Of a DNA stretch of 64,000 nucleotides, positions 10,059 to 18,215 are shown piece by piece. How positions within the stretch are numbered: the stretch's first letter is position 1; each line of letters starts with the position of its first letter. Made by a program: the position numbers and the translations under genes. The notes beneath the pieces were generated by a model. It saw only the letters and a list, made by a program, of their open reading frames with translations. It was not told where the DNA came from and searched no databases. Source of the stretch: Vibrio sp. SNU_ST1 (GTDB lineage Bacteria; Pseudomonadota; Gammaproteobacteria; Enterobacterales; Vibrionaceae); NCBI RefSeq assembly GCF_030563405.1, contig NZ_CP130748.1, positions 2,232,001-2,296,000 of the forward strand, given 5' to 3'.

Positions 10059-10363
10059 GGTTAGCTCCAATGCTGTTCTAAAGATTAAATACATGATAGA
10101 TAATTCCAACCAAACGAAAAATAGAACGATATGGATATGTGTTTTCTCAATTAAAGAACAATTCTCATGGAAGATCACCGATGTGATTACCAATAATTCA
10201 TGAGAGTTAACACTATTTTATTTATGACCAAAATGAAAAAGATAGAAATCACCAACAAGCTTGATCCGAAAGGTTCGATTCGTAAACAAAAATTACGTAG
10301 CCGATAACAAATGTAAATCCAAGAGCGACCTATCCCCACTAGAAAGAAAATTATGCGATATAA
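10059..10363. other. A/T-rich intergenic stretch, no supported gene
   Basis: It holds short open frames on the minus strand (including a 60-codon one at 10187-10369), but none has a ribosome site or a recognisable product. It could contain the promoter of the DUF5519-like gene or decayed sequence. It marks the right border of the A/T-rich region. Confidence 0.5.
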
Positions 10364-10402
10364 ACACAAAAAAGCCTCTGCTGATTACTCAGCAGAGGCT
10401 TT
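10364..10402 (-). terminator. Terminator of the Tim44-domain gene
   Basis: Perfect 14-bp stem AAAGCCTCTGCTGA / TCAGCAGAGGCTTT with a 4-base loop. On the minus strand it runs into seven T residues. It lies about 60 bases after the stop codon. Confidence 0.9.
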
Positions 10403-10462
10403 CAATTATTTGATGTCATCCAAATAACTACATCATATTGATGTTTTCGTTAAACTATGGAA

Positions 10463-11386
10463 TTAACCTTGAATACCAACGATTAGCCAAGGCGCATTGT
10501 CAACTGTTAGGTCGCGCTCTAGATGCCAGATATCAGTGATATCTTCTTCAATGCCGTCTGCGGTGTCACGGTAGCGACCGCTAAACTGAAGGCTTAGCTG
10601 TGCTTTACTACCATCGTGGTCTGCGCGAACGATTTCAGCATCAACGTACATTACGTCTGTGTGCTGATCACCGTCTAGCTTGTTACGCTCAGCTTTTAGG
10701 TCTTCAAATAGACTTGGAGATACGTATTCTTCAATCGTGTTTAGCTCGTTGTGATTCCATGCACCTTGCAGTGTACGGTAGTGCTCACGAGAACCGTTAA
10801 TGAATGCCGCTTGATCAAAACCTGGTGGGTAGTTATGTGGAACATCGCTTTGTGCACCAAAACCGAAACCACCAGCGCTATTTTGCGAATGAGGTTGTGA
10901 TTGAGGCTGTGCTTGCTCGAAGTTATGAACATTTGGTTGTTGCTTAGGTTGTTCAAACTTGTTCTGACCCATGCCGCCGAATGCTGGCTGTTGGCCACGT
11001 GCATTCTGCTGATTCATTGAGCCCTGCTTCGCGCCCAGCATTCCGCGTAGGAATTTAAACGCTAAGAAAGCAATCAGACCCATGATCAGAATATCCATGA
11101 ACTGGATACCTTCAAATGCGCCACCAAAGAATGCAGCTAAAAGACCACCAGCAAGTAAACCACCTAGCAGACCGCCCATAAGACCTTTCTTGCTAGAGTT
11201 AGCTGCTGCTGTTTTCTTGCCCGTTTGATCTTGTCGGATCGAATTTGTGTTTTGTTGTTTTGGTGCTGGAGCCGTTTTAAAGCTTTTGCCAAATGACTTA
11301 CCACCACCAAACTTTTTCGCTTCCGCGATTGGCGTCACCGCGACTGTTACCAACAGGATCGCGACTAGTGAGAAAAATCGTTTCAT
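10463..11386 (-). CDS. Tim44-like domain membrane protein
   Basis: A 307-residue envelope protein. A signal-like segment ends near IAEAKK. A Gly/Lys/Gln-rich linker (KKFGGGKSFGKSFK) and two close hydrophobic segments follow (LMGGLLGGLLAGGLLAAFFGGAF and FMDILIMGLIAFLAFKFLRGM, about residues 69-115). The next stretch is Gln/Asn-rich and unstructured. The C-terminal ~110 residues form a Tim44-like domain (YRTLQGAWNHNELNTIEEYVSPSLFEDLK). Bacterial members have no settled function; related domains bind membranes or partners. It appears to be a single-gene unit with ribosome site AAAGGA. Confidence 0.85.
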   Translation of the reverse strand: MKRFFSLVAILLVTVAVTPIAEAKKFGGGKSFGKSFKTAPAPKQQNTNSIRQDQTGKKTAAANSSKKGLMGGLLGGLLAGGLLAAFFGGAFEGIQFMDILIMGLIAFLAFKFLRGMLGAKQGSMNQQNARGQQPAFGGMGQNKFEQPKQQPNVHNFEQAQPQSQPHSQNSAGGFGFGAQSDVPHNYPPGFDQAAFINGSREHYRTLQGAWNHNELNTIEEYVSPSLFEDLKAERNKLDGDQHTDVMYVDAEIVRADHDGSKAQLSLQFSGRYRDTADGIEEDITDIWHLERDLTVDNAPWLIVGIQG

Positions 11387-11522
11387 TATTATCCTTTATA
11401 GGTTTTTTTATCTTTCGACACCTTAATCATACTCGTTAACAAAGAACAATGAAATATTCACGACGTTTACACATGTATCATAATATTGCGGCTATTAATT
11501 GATTACTAAATTAGCGAAGGGA

Positions 11523-11551
11523 TTGACGGCACTCTGGGGCAGCATTAAAAT
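11523..11551 (+). promoter_or_regulatory. Sigma-70 promoter of the tetR-MFS/PlsC unit
   Basis: The -35 box TTGACG (11523-11528) and -10 box TAAAAT (11546-11551) have an ideal 17-bp spacer. The expected start point, near 11558, lies inside the TGAACG palindrome that follows. Confidence 0.75.
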
Positions 11552-11553
11552 AT

Positions 11554-11566
11554 TGAACGACGTTCA
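11554..11566. promoter_or_regulatory. Operator-like palindrome for the adjacent TetR regulator
   Basis: Perfect inverted repeat TGAACG-A-CGTTCA, placed immediately after the -10 box and 18 bases before the tetR start. A repressor bound here would block transcription start, so negative autoregulation is the natural reading; that is inference. Confidence 0.65.
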
Positions 11567-11583
11567 TTTAATAGAAAGTACTC

Positions 11584-12174
11584 ATGGCAAGACGAAACGA
11601 TCATACTCGCGAACAATTAGTGCAATTAACCTTAAAGACGGTAACCGACTTCTTAGAAGAGCACTCTTATCACGAGCTAAGTCTACGTAAAATTGCCAAT
11701 ATGATTGGTTATGTCCCTAGCACCTTGGTGAATGTATTTGGTAACTACAACCTACTCCTTTTACACGTTGTTGCTCAAACATTAGATGAACTATCGTCCC
11801 AATCAGCTTCTGCGGTTGAACAATCGAGCAACCCTCAACAGGCTCTTTTCAATCTTGCATACTGCTATCACGATTTTGCACAAAAACACCCTCACCGTTG
11901 GCAGCTTATCTTTGAGCACAACATGAATGGTGAAAACCTTCCTGAATGGCAATCGAACCGTATTGATAGAATGACCGGTATGTTAGAGCAATTGTTGGTA
12001 GCTATTGCTCCTGAACACACAGAAAGCGAAGTCATTAAAGCCAGCCGTGTATTATGGTCTGGAGTACATGGAATTACTCTACTTAGCGTTGATGATAAAT
12101 TTTTCGCCTCTGAACCTATCGATGGTAAAGAATTGATCAATAACCTAATCTCAAACTACTTAACCAACTGGTAA
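11584..12174 (+). CDS. TetR/AcrR-family transcriptional regulator
   Basis: A 196-residue repressor-type protein. The N-terminal helix-turn-helix spans about residues 8-55 (TREQLVQLTLKTVTDFLEEH, LSLRKIANMIGYVPSTLVNVFGNYNLLL). The alpha-helical C-terminal ligand domain resembles the WHG-type TetR C-terminus (HPHRWQLIFEHNM). Its stop is 17 bp before the MFS-PlsC fusion gene, so the two are co-transcribed. Ligand unknown; a fatty acyl or lysophospholipid signal would fit the neighbour. The ribosome site is weak. Confidence 0.9.
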   Translation: MARRNDHTREQLVQLTLKTVTDFLEEHSYHELSLRKIANMIGYVPSTLVNVFGNYNLLLLHVVAQTLDELSSQSASAVEQSSNPQQALFNLAYCYHDFAQKHPHRWQLIFEHNMNGENLPEWQSNRIDRMTGMLEQLLVAIAPEHTESEVIKASRVLWSGVHGITLLSVDDKFFASEPIDGKELINNLISNYLTNW

Positions 12175-12191
12175 TCATCCAAGGAAAGACA

Positions 12192-14066
12192 ATGAACAAC
12201 AGCAGCCAATCTTCGCTGTTAACGCAAAAAAGGTTCCTACCCTACTTTATTACTCAATTTCTAGGCGCCTTTAATGACAACATATTCAAAAATGTTCTGT
12301 TACTGTTTGTTGCTTTCGCAAGCGTAGATACGCTGCCTATTTCCAGCAATCTATTCATTAATTTGGCCGCTGGTCTTTTTATTCTGCCCTTCTTCCTGTT
12401 TTCTGCTTTGGCTGGTGTACTGGCTGACAAATACGAAAAATCTTGGTTTATACGTAAAGTTAAGCTCCTTGAAGTGGCGATCATGTCACTGGGTGCGATC
12501 GGGTTTATCTACGAAAGCTACGGGATACTACTTCTACTTCTGTTCCTAATGGGTACGCAAAGTGCCTTCTTTGGCCCGGTGAAATACGCGCTGCTTCCGC
12601 AACAGTTAGAAACAAAAGAACTGGTATCCGGCAACGCTTTAGTCGAAACCGGCACATTCTTAGCCATCCTTATTGGTACTCTAGGTGCAGGTATTATTGC
12701 ATCTGAAGAAAGCGCGAAGCTCATTGCTGCGATATGTATTGTTTCTTTCGCCGTGCTCGGCTATGTATCAAGCTGCTTTATTCCACAAGCGCCAAGTAAC
12801 GCACCAGATCTGAAAGTGAAGTGGCAGCCAGTAAAGCTAACCCGTGCGACACTGGCGATTGCCAAAAAAGATCGTCCAACGTTTCAAGCACTGATGTCTA
12901 TCAGCTGGTTTTGGTTCCTTGGCGCTGCTTACCTAACTCAGTTTCCAAACTTCACAAAGCTCCACTTGAACGGCACTGAAAGCTCGGTTGCCTTTTTGTT
13001 AGCTCTTTTCTCGGTCGGTATTGCGATAGGTTCTTTGGCTTGCGATAAGTTGTCAAATCACAGAATTGAAATCGGCATCGTACCAATGGGTAGCCTAGGT
13101 ATGTCGATTTTTGGGCTATTGATGGCGATATCCATTCCTGAGTCCTTGCCTGAATTTACCTCTTTCCATCAATTCGTGACGTATTCAGAGCTGTGGCCGC
13201 TGTTTGCTTATCTTCTGCTATTGGGTATCTCTGGCGGTATCTTCATTGTTCCTCTGTATTCTCTGATGCAGTTACGAGCGAAACCAGACGAACGCGCTCA
13301 AGTGATAGCCGGGCTCAACATTTACAATTCACTATTCATGGTGGGAAGCGCAGTTTTAGGTATTGTTTGCCTGAGTGTTCTCGACCTTTCTATTCCACAG
13401 CTGTTTGTGTTGCTCGCGATAGGGAACACTTTGGTTATGCTGTACCTGTTTTATCAGGTGCCTATCTACGCTTTCCGTTTCTTTACATGGGTAGTCACTC
13501 ACACCATGTACCGAGTTAAGCACAAGAACTTACACCATCTTCCAGAGAATGGCGGCGCACTGATCGTTTGCAACCATGTGAGTTATATGGATGCACTGCT
13601 TTTAAGTGCGGTTTGCCCTCGCTTGATTCGGTTTGTGATGGAGGAGGATTACGCCAAACTGCCTCCACTACGTCGATTCTTAAAAAGAGCAGGGGTTATT
13701 CCAATCTCCGCAACCAACCGAAACTCGATTAGAAACGCTTTCAAAGAAGTTGAACGAGCCCTAGACGAAGGGCACATCGTGTGTATTTTCCCTGAAGGCA
13801 AGCTAACCGCTGATGGCGAAGTAGCCGAATTTATGCGTGGCATGGAGCTGATTATCAAACGATCTCCTGTGCCTGTGATTCCAATGGCACTTAAAGGGCT
13901 ATGGGGCAGCTACTTCAGTCGTTATAAAGGTCAAGCTTTTAAGGGGCTCCCCACCCGTTTCAGGGCCAAGTTAGAGATAGAAGCTGCCGAACCTATACAA
14001 GCCAAAGAAGCTTCATGCGACACTCTTCGACAGTCAGTCTCTGATCTTCGCGGCTCACTCCGCTAA
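12192..14066 (+). CDS. Fusion of LplT-like MFS transporter and PlsC-type acyltransferase
   Basis: A 624-residue inner-membrane protein. Residues 1 to about 415 form a twelve-helix major facilitator of the LplT (lysophospholipid flippase) type, beginning FITQFLGAFNDNIFKN, a hallmark of that branch. Residues from about 430 form a glycerol-phosphate acyltransferase with HX4D motif His462-Asp467 (NHVSYMD) and FPEG at 533-536. The likely role is to flip lysophospholipid inward and re-acylate it. E. coli uses separate LplT and Aas for this. Here the Aas-like AMP-binding (acyl-ACP synthetase) domain is absent, so the acyl donor should be pre-formed acyl-ACP or acyl-CoA. Ribosome site AAGGAAAG. Confidence 0.9.
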   Translation: MNNSSQSSLLTQKRFLPYFITQFLGAFNDNIFKNVLLLFVAFASVDTLPISSNLFINLAAGLFILPFFLFSALAGVLADKYEKSWFIRKVKLLEVAIMSLGAIGFIYESYGILLLLLFLMGTQSAFFGPVKYALLPQQLETKELVSGNALVETGTFLAILIGTLGAGIIASEESAKLIAAICIVSFAVLGYVSSCFIPQAPSNAPDLKVKWQPVKLTRATLAIAKKDRPTFQALMSISWFWFLGAAYLTQFPNFTKLHLNGTESSVAFLLALFSVGIAIGSLACDKLSNHRIEIGIVPMGSLGMSIFGLLMAISIPESLPEFTSFHQFVTYSELWPLFAYLLLLGISGGIFIVPLYSLMQLRAKPDERAQVIAGLNIYNSLFMVGSAVLGIVCLSVLDLSIPQLFVLLAIGNTLVMLYLFYQVPIYAFRFFTWVVTHTMYRVKHKNLHHLPENGGALIVCNHVSYMDALLLSAVCPRLIRFVMEEDYAKLPPLRRFLKRAGVIPISATNRNSIRNAFKEVERALDEGHIVCIFPEGKLTADGEVAEFMRGMELIIKRSPVPVIPMALKGLWGSYFSRYKGQAFKGLPTRFRAKLEIEAAEPIQAKEASCDTLRQSVSDLRGSLR

Positions 14067-14092
14067 ATAACCAAGCCTTTATTCGTATCAGC

Positions 14093-14127
14093 TGAACAAA
14101 CGTTTAGTTTTACTTAACGTTTGTTCA
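14093..14127. other. 12-bp perfect inverted repeat
   Basis: TGAACAAACGTT and AACGTTTGTTCA are separated by 11 bases, 26 bases after the fusion gene and 80 bases before the exporter gene. It may be a weak terminator, though no T run follows, or an operator. The outer TGAAC/GTTCA resembles the TetR-site arms at 11554-11566. Confidence 0.5.
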
Positions 14128-14206
14128 ATTCATTTAGACTTACTTACCACTTAATTAAACGTATAGTGGTCTCATTACAATAACGTCAAACAAGACTCTA
14201 AAAACA

Positions 14207-15127
14207 ATGAACTTAAAAAAGTCTGTTCCATTTTATCTTGCTACTCTGTTTTGCTTAACGCCATGGGTAAGCTCACCGACCGCCCTCGTGATCGGTTTCC
14301 TACTTGCTAGTTTAGGTTTAGTTCCTGAACATTTAGAAGTCGGTAAACTGACGAAGAAGTTGCTGGCCTATTCGATTGTCGGCTTGGGCTTTGGTATTCA
14401 GTTTGAGAAAGCATTAGCGGTAACAGGTGATGGTATTGGCCTCATTGTAACGACGATTATTGGTACTTTAGTCATTGGTTGGTTCTTAGCGAAACGAATG
14501 GGATTAGATCGCACTACGGGCTACCTGATCTCTTCAGGCACCGCGATTTGTGGTGGTAGCGCCATTGCAGCAGTGGCACCCGCAATCAAAGCCGACGATG
14601 AGCAAATTGGCTTAGCATTAGCCACAGTATTCGTATTGAACTCAATCGCCCTTTTCTTGTTCCCGATGATTGGTCATGCGCTTGAGTTAAGCCAACAAAC
14701 TTTCGGAACATGGGCTGCAATCGCGATTCACGATACATCTTCTGTAGTAGGCGCAGCATCAGCATATGGCGAAGAAGCACTGACGACAGCGACAACATTG
14801 AAGCTCGCTCGTGCACTTTGGATCATCCCAATCGCTTTAATCAGTGCGATGATCTTCAAGAACGACCAAAAGAAGATTACGATTCCTTACTTCATTTTCT
14901 TCTATTGCGCCGCTATCGCGGTTAGTGACTTACTGCCACAATTTGAGATGGTCTACCAAGGAATCTTTGATGTATCTAAGCGAGCACTGGTGGTGTGTTT
15001 GTTCTTAATTGGCTGTGGCATTTCAGTTGAGAAGTTAAAAGCGGCAGGGCCGAAACCATTGATGTTTGGTATTACGATGTGGGTCATGATCTCGACAGGT
15101 TCTTTGGCGTGGCTAACTCTCGCTTAA
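14207..15127 (+). CDS. YeiH-family (UPF0324) putative sulfate/anion exporter
   Basis: A 306-residue inner-membrane protein with about 9-10 hydrophobic helices, of the conserved YeiH family. Recognisable segments are [37 protein letters not shown] (a glycine-rich re-entrant-like motif) and [18 protein letters not shown]. Some relatives are linked to sulfonate or sulfite export, but the substrate is not established for this one. The start gives the usual short N-terminus. It is somewhat shorter than E. coli YeiH. It stands alone between an inverted repeat and a terminator. Confidence 0.88.
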   Translation: MNLKKSVPFYLATLFCLTPWVSSPTALVIGFLLASLGLVPEHLEVGKLTKKLLAYSIVGLGFGIQFEKALAVTGDGIGLIVTTIIGTLVIGWFLAKRMGLDRTTGYLISSGTAICGGSAIAAVAPAIKADDEQIGLALATVFVLNSIALFLFPMIGHALELSQQTFGTWAAIAIHDTSSVVGAASAYGEEALTTATTLKLARALWIIPIALISAMIFKNDQKKITIPYFIFFYCAAIAVSDLLPQFEMVYQGIFDVSKRALVVCLFLIGCGISVEKLKAAGPKPLMFGITMWVMISTGSLAWLTLA

Positions 15128-15213
15128 TCCGCCTAATTACACCTAATACGTAAACAAATGCTTTAGGTGGCGTTTGGTTACCTAGACACTCAGATTAACG
15201 AGCAACAAAACAA

Positions 15214-15243
15214 AAAGGCAAAGCTCAAATGGGCTTTGCCTTT
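15214..15243 (+). terminator. Hairpin terminator after the YeiH-family gene
   Basis: Stem AAAGGCAAAGC / GCTTTGCCTTT with an 8-base loop, about 85 bases after the stop. The A/T-flanked stem could work on both strands, also ending transcription of the small minus-strand gene at 15279. Confidence 0.7.
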
Positions 15244-15278
15244 ATCGTTTGTGGTAAAGATAATCTTTATTGCAACAA

Positions 15279-15446
15279 TCACAAATCAAACAGGGGCTTA
15301 TCACTCTTCTTGCTCTCTCTTTTCATTAAAACAAGTACCACAACCAGCACAAATGCGGTGAGTTCAGCTAATGAACGAGTCAGTCCTGACGAAACGAGCG
15401 CTTGGCCTATCTGCAGCAAAACCGCAATGATGAGGGCAATTTTCAT
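15279..15446 (-). CDS. Small predicted membrane protein, 55 residues
   Basis: Unrecognised small protein. It begins MKIALIIAVLLQIGQALVSS, continues with a second hydrophobic stretch (LTAFVLVVVLVLM) and ends in a charged tail (KRESKKSDKPLFDL), so two membrane helices with a cytoplasmic tail are likely. A ribosome site AAGG lies seven bases before the ATG. It follows the DsdC-like regulator gene on the same strand by about 105 bp. Its start codon and ribosome site form one arm of a perfect 13-bp inverted repeat. Coding potential rests on the clean frame, ribosome site and membrane pattern, not on a known homologue. Confidence 0.65.
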   Translation of the reverse strand: MKIALIIAVLLQIGQALVSSGLTRSLAELTAFVLVVVLVLMKRESKKSDKPLFDL

Positions 15447-15491
15447 AATAAGACCTTATTCTATAATCCGTTATTTATAGGTCTTATTATG
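15444..15491. promoter_or_regulatory. Perfect 13-bp inverted repeat over the start of the small membrane gene
   Basis: The arms 15444-15456 and 15479-15491 (CATAATAAGACCT / AGGTCTTATTATG) are separated by 22 A/T-rich bases. In the minus-strand transcript the right half contains AAGG and the ATG, so folding would hide the translation start. It could also be a protein operator. The symmetry also places an AGG-spaced ATG on the plus strand, but that frame has only 17 codons. Confidence 0.6.
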
Positions 15492-15552
15492 ATGGATGGT
15501 TATAAAGATAATAAATTCTGTTTTGAACTATCTAATTGCTAAATTAACTAAC

Positions 15553-16431
15553 CTAGCCCAATTGCCCCTCTAGCCACTTAATAAACGTTCTTACCTTAGG
15601 CCGCTTTTCAGTGCCTAACGGACAGATCAAGTCGTACCCTTTATCAGTATCCATACTTGGATAAGGCGTTATGAGCTCACCAGTCTCAATGTACGGCTTA
15701 ACAAAATGATAGCGCCCCATTGCCACGCCGATATTATGCAGAGCACTCTGCACGCCCATATCGCGATGACTCACACAATAAAACTGCTCAAACAGATTTA
15801 CATCGAGTTGATTGTGCTTAATCCAACGCTGCCACACATCAGAGCCTAGCGCATGAATGAAATTAATCCGGTGTAACGACTCTAAACCATCATCAAAGAT
15901 GTCGTGTTCAGCGGCATAACTCGGCGTACATACCGGAATGTACTTTTCACCGAACAGACGCTGTCGATGCATGTCTTTTAGATCTTCAGCACCATAGTAA
16001 ATTGCGACATCGAGATGATTTTGATGAAAATCCTGCTCTTCTTGCGAGAAAATGTTGAGATTAAACTTAGGATATCGCTGTTTAAAATCAGCCAGTCTTG
16101 GCAGTAACCAACTGTTCGCAAATGCAGGACTGGTACCGATATTGATCTGTCCATACAAATCCGTGTTGGTAATGTCTTCGATCTCACCAAAAATAGAGCT
16201 TAACGACTTGGATAACGTTCGTTGAAAGCGCTGACCTTCTTCAGTCAGTTCCAGTTTGCGAGTCCCTCGCACAAACAAGTTAAACCCGAGTTCACCTTCT
16301 AACACTTTGATTCGATGGCTAACGGCTCCCTGAGTCAGATGCAACTTTTTCGCTGCTAGCGTAAAGCTCATTTTCTCGGCAGCAACATTAAAAGTATGAA
16401 GATTTCTAAGTAAAGATTGGTGGTTAGCCAT
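15553..16431 (-). CDS. LysR-family regulator, DsdC/GcvA-like subgroup
   Basis: A 292-residue regulator. The helix-turn-helix at residues 8-65 (LHTFNVAAEKMSFTLAAKKL, LTQGAVSHRIKVLEGELGFNLFVRGTRKLELT) and the late motif NIGVAMGRYHFVKPYIETGEL match the D-serine regulator DsdC and relatives. Neither dsdA nor dsdX is present here. It is divergent from the NagE-like PTS gene with about 175 bp between, so that gene is the probable target. Inducer unknown. Confidence 0.88.
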   Translation of the reverse strand: MANHQSLLRNLHTFNVAAEKMSFTLAAKKLHLTQGAVSHRIKVLEGELGFNLFVRGTRKLELTEEGQRFQRTLSKSLSSIFGEIEDITNTDLYGQINIGTSPAFANSWLLPRLADFKQRYPKFNLNIFSQEEQDFHQNHLDVAIYYGAEDLKDMHRQRLFGEKYIPVCTPSYAAEHDIFDDGLESLHRINFIHALGSDVWQRWIKHNQLDVNLFEQFYCVSHRDMGVQSALHNIGVAMGRYHFVKPYIETGELITPYPSMDTDKGYDLICPLGTEKRPKVRTFIKWLEGQLG

Positions 16432-16606
16432 ACGAACTCATGCATTAAAAATTTTAATTCATACTACTACCCGTTTCGTTTGTTTGCATTAAGAAATAAG
16501 TTTTTAATAGCCACAGTTACTTTAAATCCTGTCTCGATCAATCTTTGACTCCATACGTTGACGAGCAGAAACATTAAAAAAATTAATTACAAACTTAGGG
16601 GCACAT

Positions 16607-18070
16607 ATGAATATACTCGGGTATATGCAAAAAGTAGGTAAGGCATTGATGGTTCCCGTAGCCACACTGCCAGCTGCAGCAATCCTTATGGGGATCGGCT
16701 ATTGGTTGGATCCTGTTGGCTGGGGTTCAGAAAGTATCTTAGCCGCATTCTTGATCAAATCTGGTGGGGCGATCATTGACAACATGGCGGTTCTGTTCGC
16801 GGTGGGTGTCGCATTCGGTTTGAGCCGTGATAAGAATGGTTCTGCGGCACTGTCCGGTTTTGTGATGTTCCTCGTCGTCACCACGCTACTTGCTCCCGGC
16901 TCTGTTGCTCAGTTAATGGATGTTGAATTAAGTGAAGTGCCAGCGGCATTTGGCAAGATTAGCAACCAATTCGTAGGTATCATTGTGGGTATCATCTCTG
17001 CTGAGATCTACAATCGCTACTCAACCGTCGAACTTCCTCAGGCTTTAGCGTTCTTCAGCGGTAAGCGTTTGGTTCCTATACTGACTTCAATTGCTGGTAT
17101 GGCACTGTCATTCGCTCTTCTTTACATCTGGCCTGCTGTTTATGATGCTCTGATCGTTCTAGGTATTAAACTAGAAAGCATGGGCGCGGTGGGTGCCGGT
17201 CTGTTTGGCTTCTTTAACCGTTTATTCCTATCAATAGGTATGCACCATGCGTTGTACCCTGTGTTCTGGTTCGACGTTGTTGGTATCAACGACATTCCAA
17301 ACTTCTTAGGTGGTGCTCAATCTATCGCTAACGGTACGGGTATTCCGGGTAAAACAGGCATGTACCAAGCAGGCTTCTTCCCTATTATGATGTTTGGTCT
17401 ACCAGCAGCAGCATTGGCGATGTACCACTGCTCTGATGCGAAAAATAAGAACCAAGTATTCGCAATCATGCTTGCGGCTGCAATGGCTTCATTCTTCACT
17501 GGCATTACTGAGCCTCTAGAGTTCAGTTTCATGTTCCTAGCACCTGTATTGTTCCTATTGCACGCAGTGTTAACAGGTTTGTCGCTTTACATTGCAGCAA
17601 GCATGGAATGGATGGCAGGCTTCGGCTTCTCTGCAGGCTTTGTTGACTTAGTGCTATCAAGCCAAAACCCGTTAGCGACTAACTGGTACATGTTATTAGT
17701 TCAAGGTGTGGTGTTCTTCGCTCTTTACTACGGTATTTTCCGTTTCGCTATCATCAAGTTCAATCTACGTACTCCGGGGCGTGGTGAAGAGATGGAAGCA
17801 GAAGGCGAAGCCGAATCTCCAGAAGCGTTAGTTAACCTAACCAACAACTACATCGAAGCTATTGGTGGTGCAGACAACATTCTAGAAGTGGACAACTGTA
17901 TTACTCGCTTACGCTTAACAGTAAAAGACTCGTCAGCAGCAGACAGTGACAAACTGAAAAAACTAGGTGCTGCAGGCGTCGTTCCTATCGGAAAAGGTGG
18001 CCTACAAGTCATTATTGGTTTAGGTAAGGTAGATAAGGTTGCTGAACAAATGAAGAAGGCACTCGCTTAA
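16607..18070 (+). CDS. nagE: PTS permease IICB, N-acetylglucosamine/glucose family (NagE-like)
   Basis: A 487-residue inner-membrane sugar phosphotransferase permease. The IIC channel domain spans about residues 1-390, with the TEPLEF motif that includes the sugar-binding glutamate. The IIB domain begins near 410, with phosphorylated Cys431 in NCITRLRLTV. There is no fused IIA domain, unlike E. coli NagE, so a free IIA(Glc) (Crr) would donate phosphate. The N-terminus MNILGYMQKVGKALMVPVATLP is typical of NagE. No nagA or nagB is adjacent, so the exact amino sugar is uncertain and the symbol is provisional. The divergent LysR gene is the likely regulator. Confidence 0.8.
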   Translation: MNILGYMQKVGKALMVPVATLPAAAILMGIGYWLDPVGWGSESILAAFLIKSGGAIIDNMAVLFAVGVAFGLSRDKNGSAALSGFVMFLVVTTLLAPGSVAQLMDVELSEVPAAFGKISNQFVGIIVGIISAEIYNRYSTVELPQALAFFSGKRLVPILTSIAGMALSFALLYIWPAVYDALIVLGIKLESMGAVGAGLFGFFNRLFLSIGMHHALYPVFWFDVVGINDIPNFLGGAQSIANGTGIPGKTGMYQAGFFPIMMFGLPAAALAMYHCSDAKNKNQVFAIMLAAAMASFFTGITEPLEFSFMFLAPVLFLLHAVLTGLSLYIAASMEWMAGFGFSAGFVDLVLSSQNPLATNWYMLLVQGVVFFALYYGIFRFAIIKFNLRTPGRGEEMEAEGEAESPEALVNLTNNYIEAIGGADNILEVDNCITRLRLTVKDSSAADSDKLKKLGAAGVVPIGKGGLQVIIGLGKVDKVAEQMKKALA

Positions 18071-18159
18071 GCTAAACAGCCAGATGCAAAGATAAAACCC
18101 TTAATGACCAGATAGAATATTAAGAATTTGTGATGGTTTCACCACCATCACAACCCCCT

Positions 18160-18204
18160 GAAGCGCAATTACGACTAGTCACCGTGTATTGCGCTTCATT
18201 TTAT
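18160..18204 (+). terminator. Terminator after the PTS gene
   Basis: Stem GAAGCGCAAT / ATTGCGCTTC with an 18-base loop, followed by ATTTTATT. A second small hairpin (TTGTGATGG / CCATCACAA) lies just upstream, near 18128-18153. The site is between convergent genes. Confidence 0.65.
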
Positions 18205-18215
18205 TGTTCTCAGTT

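Noticed and set aside
10265..10285. GGTTCGATTCG resembling a tRNA T-loop at the island border
   Set aside because: There is no matching acceptor or anticodon arm, and it does not match the tRNA-Tyr 3' end, so it is not an attachment site.
10187..10369. Hydrophobic 60-codon minus-strand frame
   Set aside because: It lacks a ribosome site and recognisable family. Its hydrophobic content follows from A/T-rich DNA, and it overlaps only the upstream extension of the DUF5519 frame.
13193..13519. 108-codon frame inside the MFS-PlsC gene
   Set aside because: It is a shifted frame of the transporter coding sequence, without ribosome site or family resemblance.
15489..15542. Plus-strand 17-codon frame beginning in the inverted repeat
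   Set aside because: It arises from the symmetry of the repeat, which copies the AGG-ATG arrangement to the other strand. It is too short to support.
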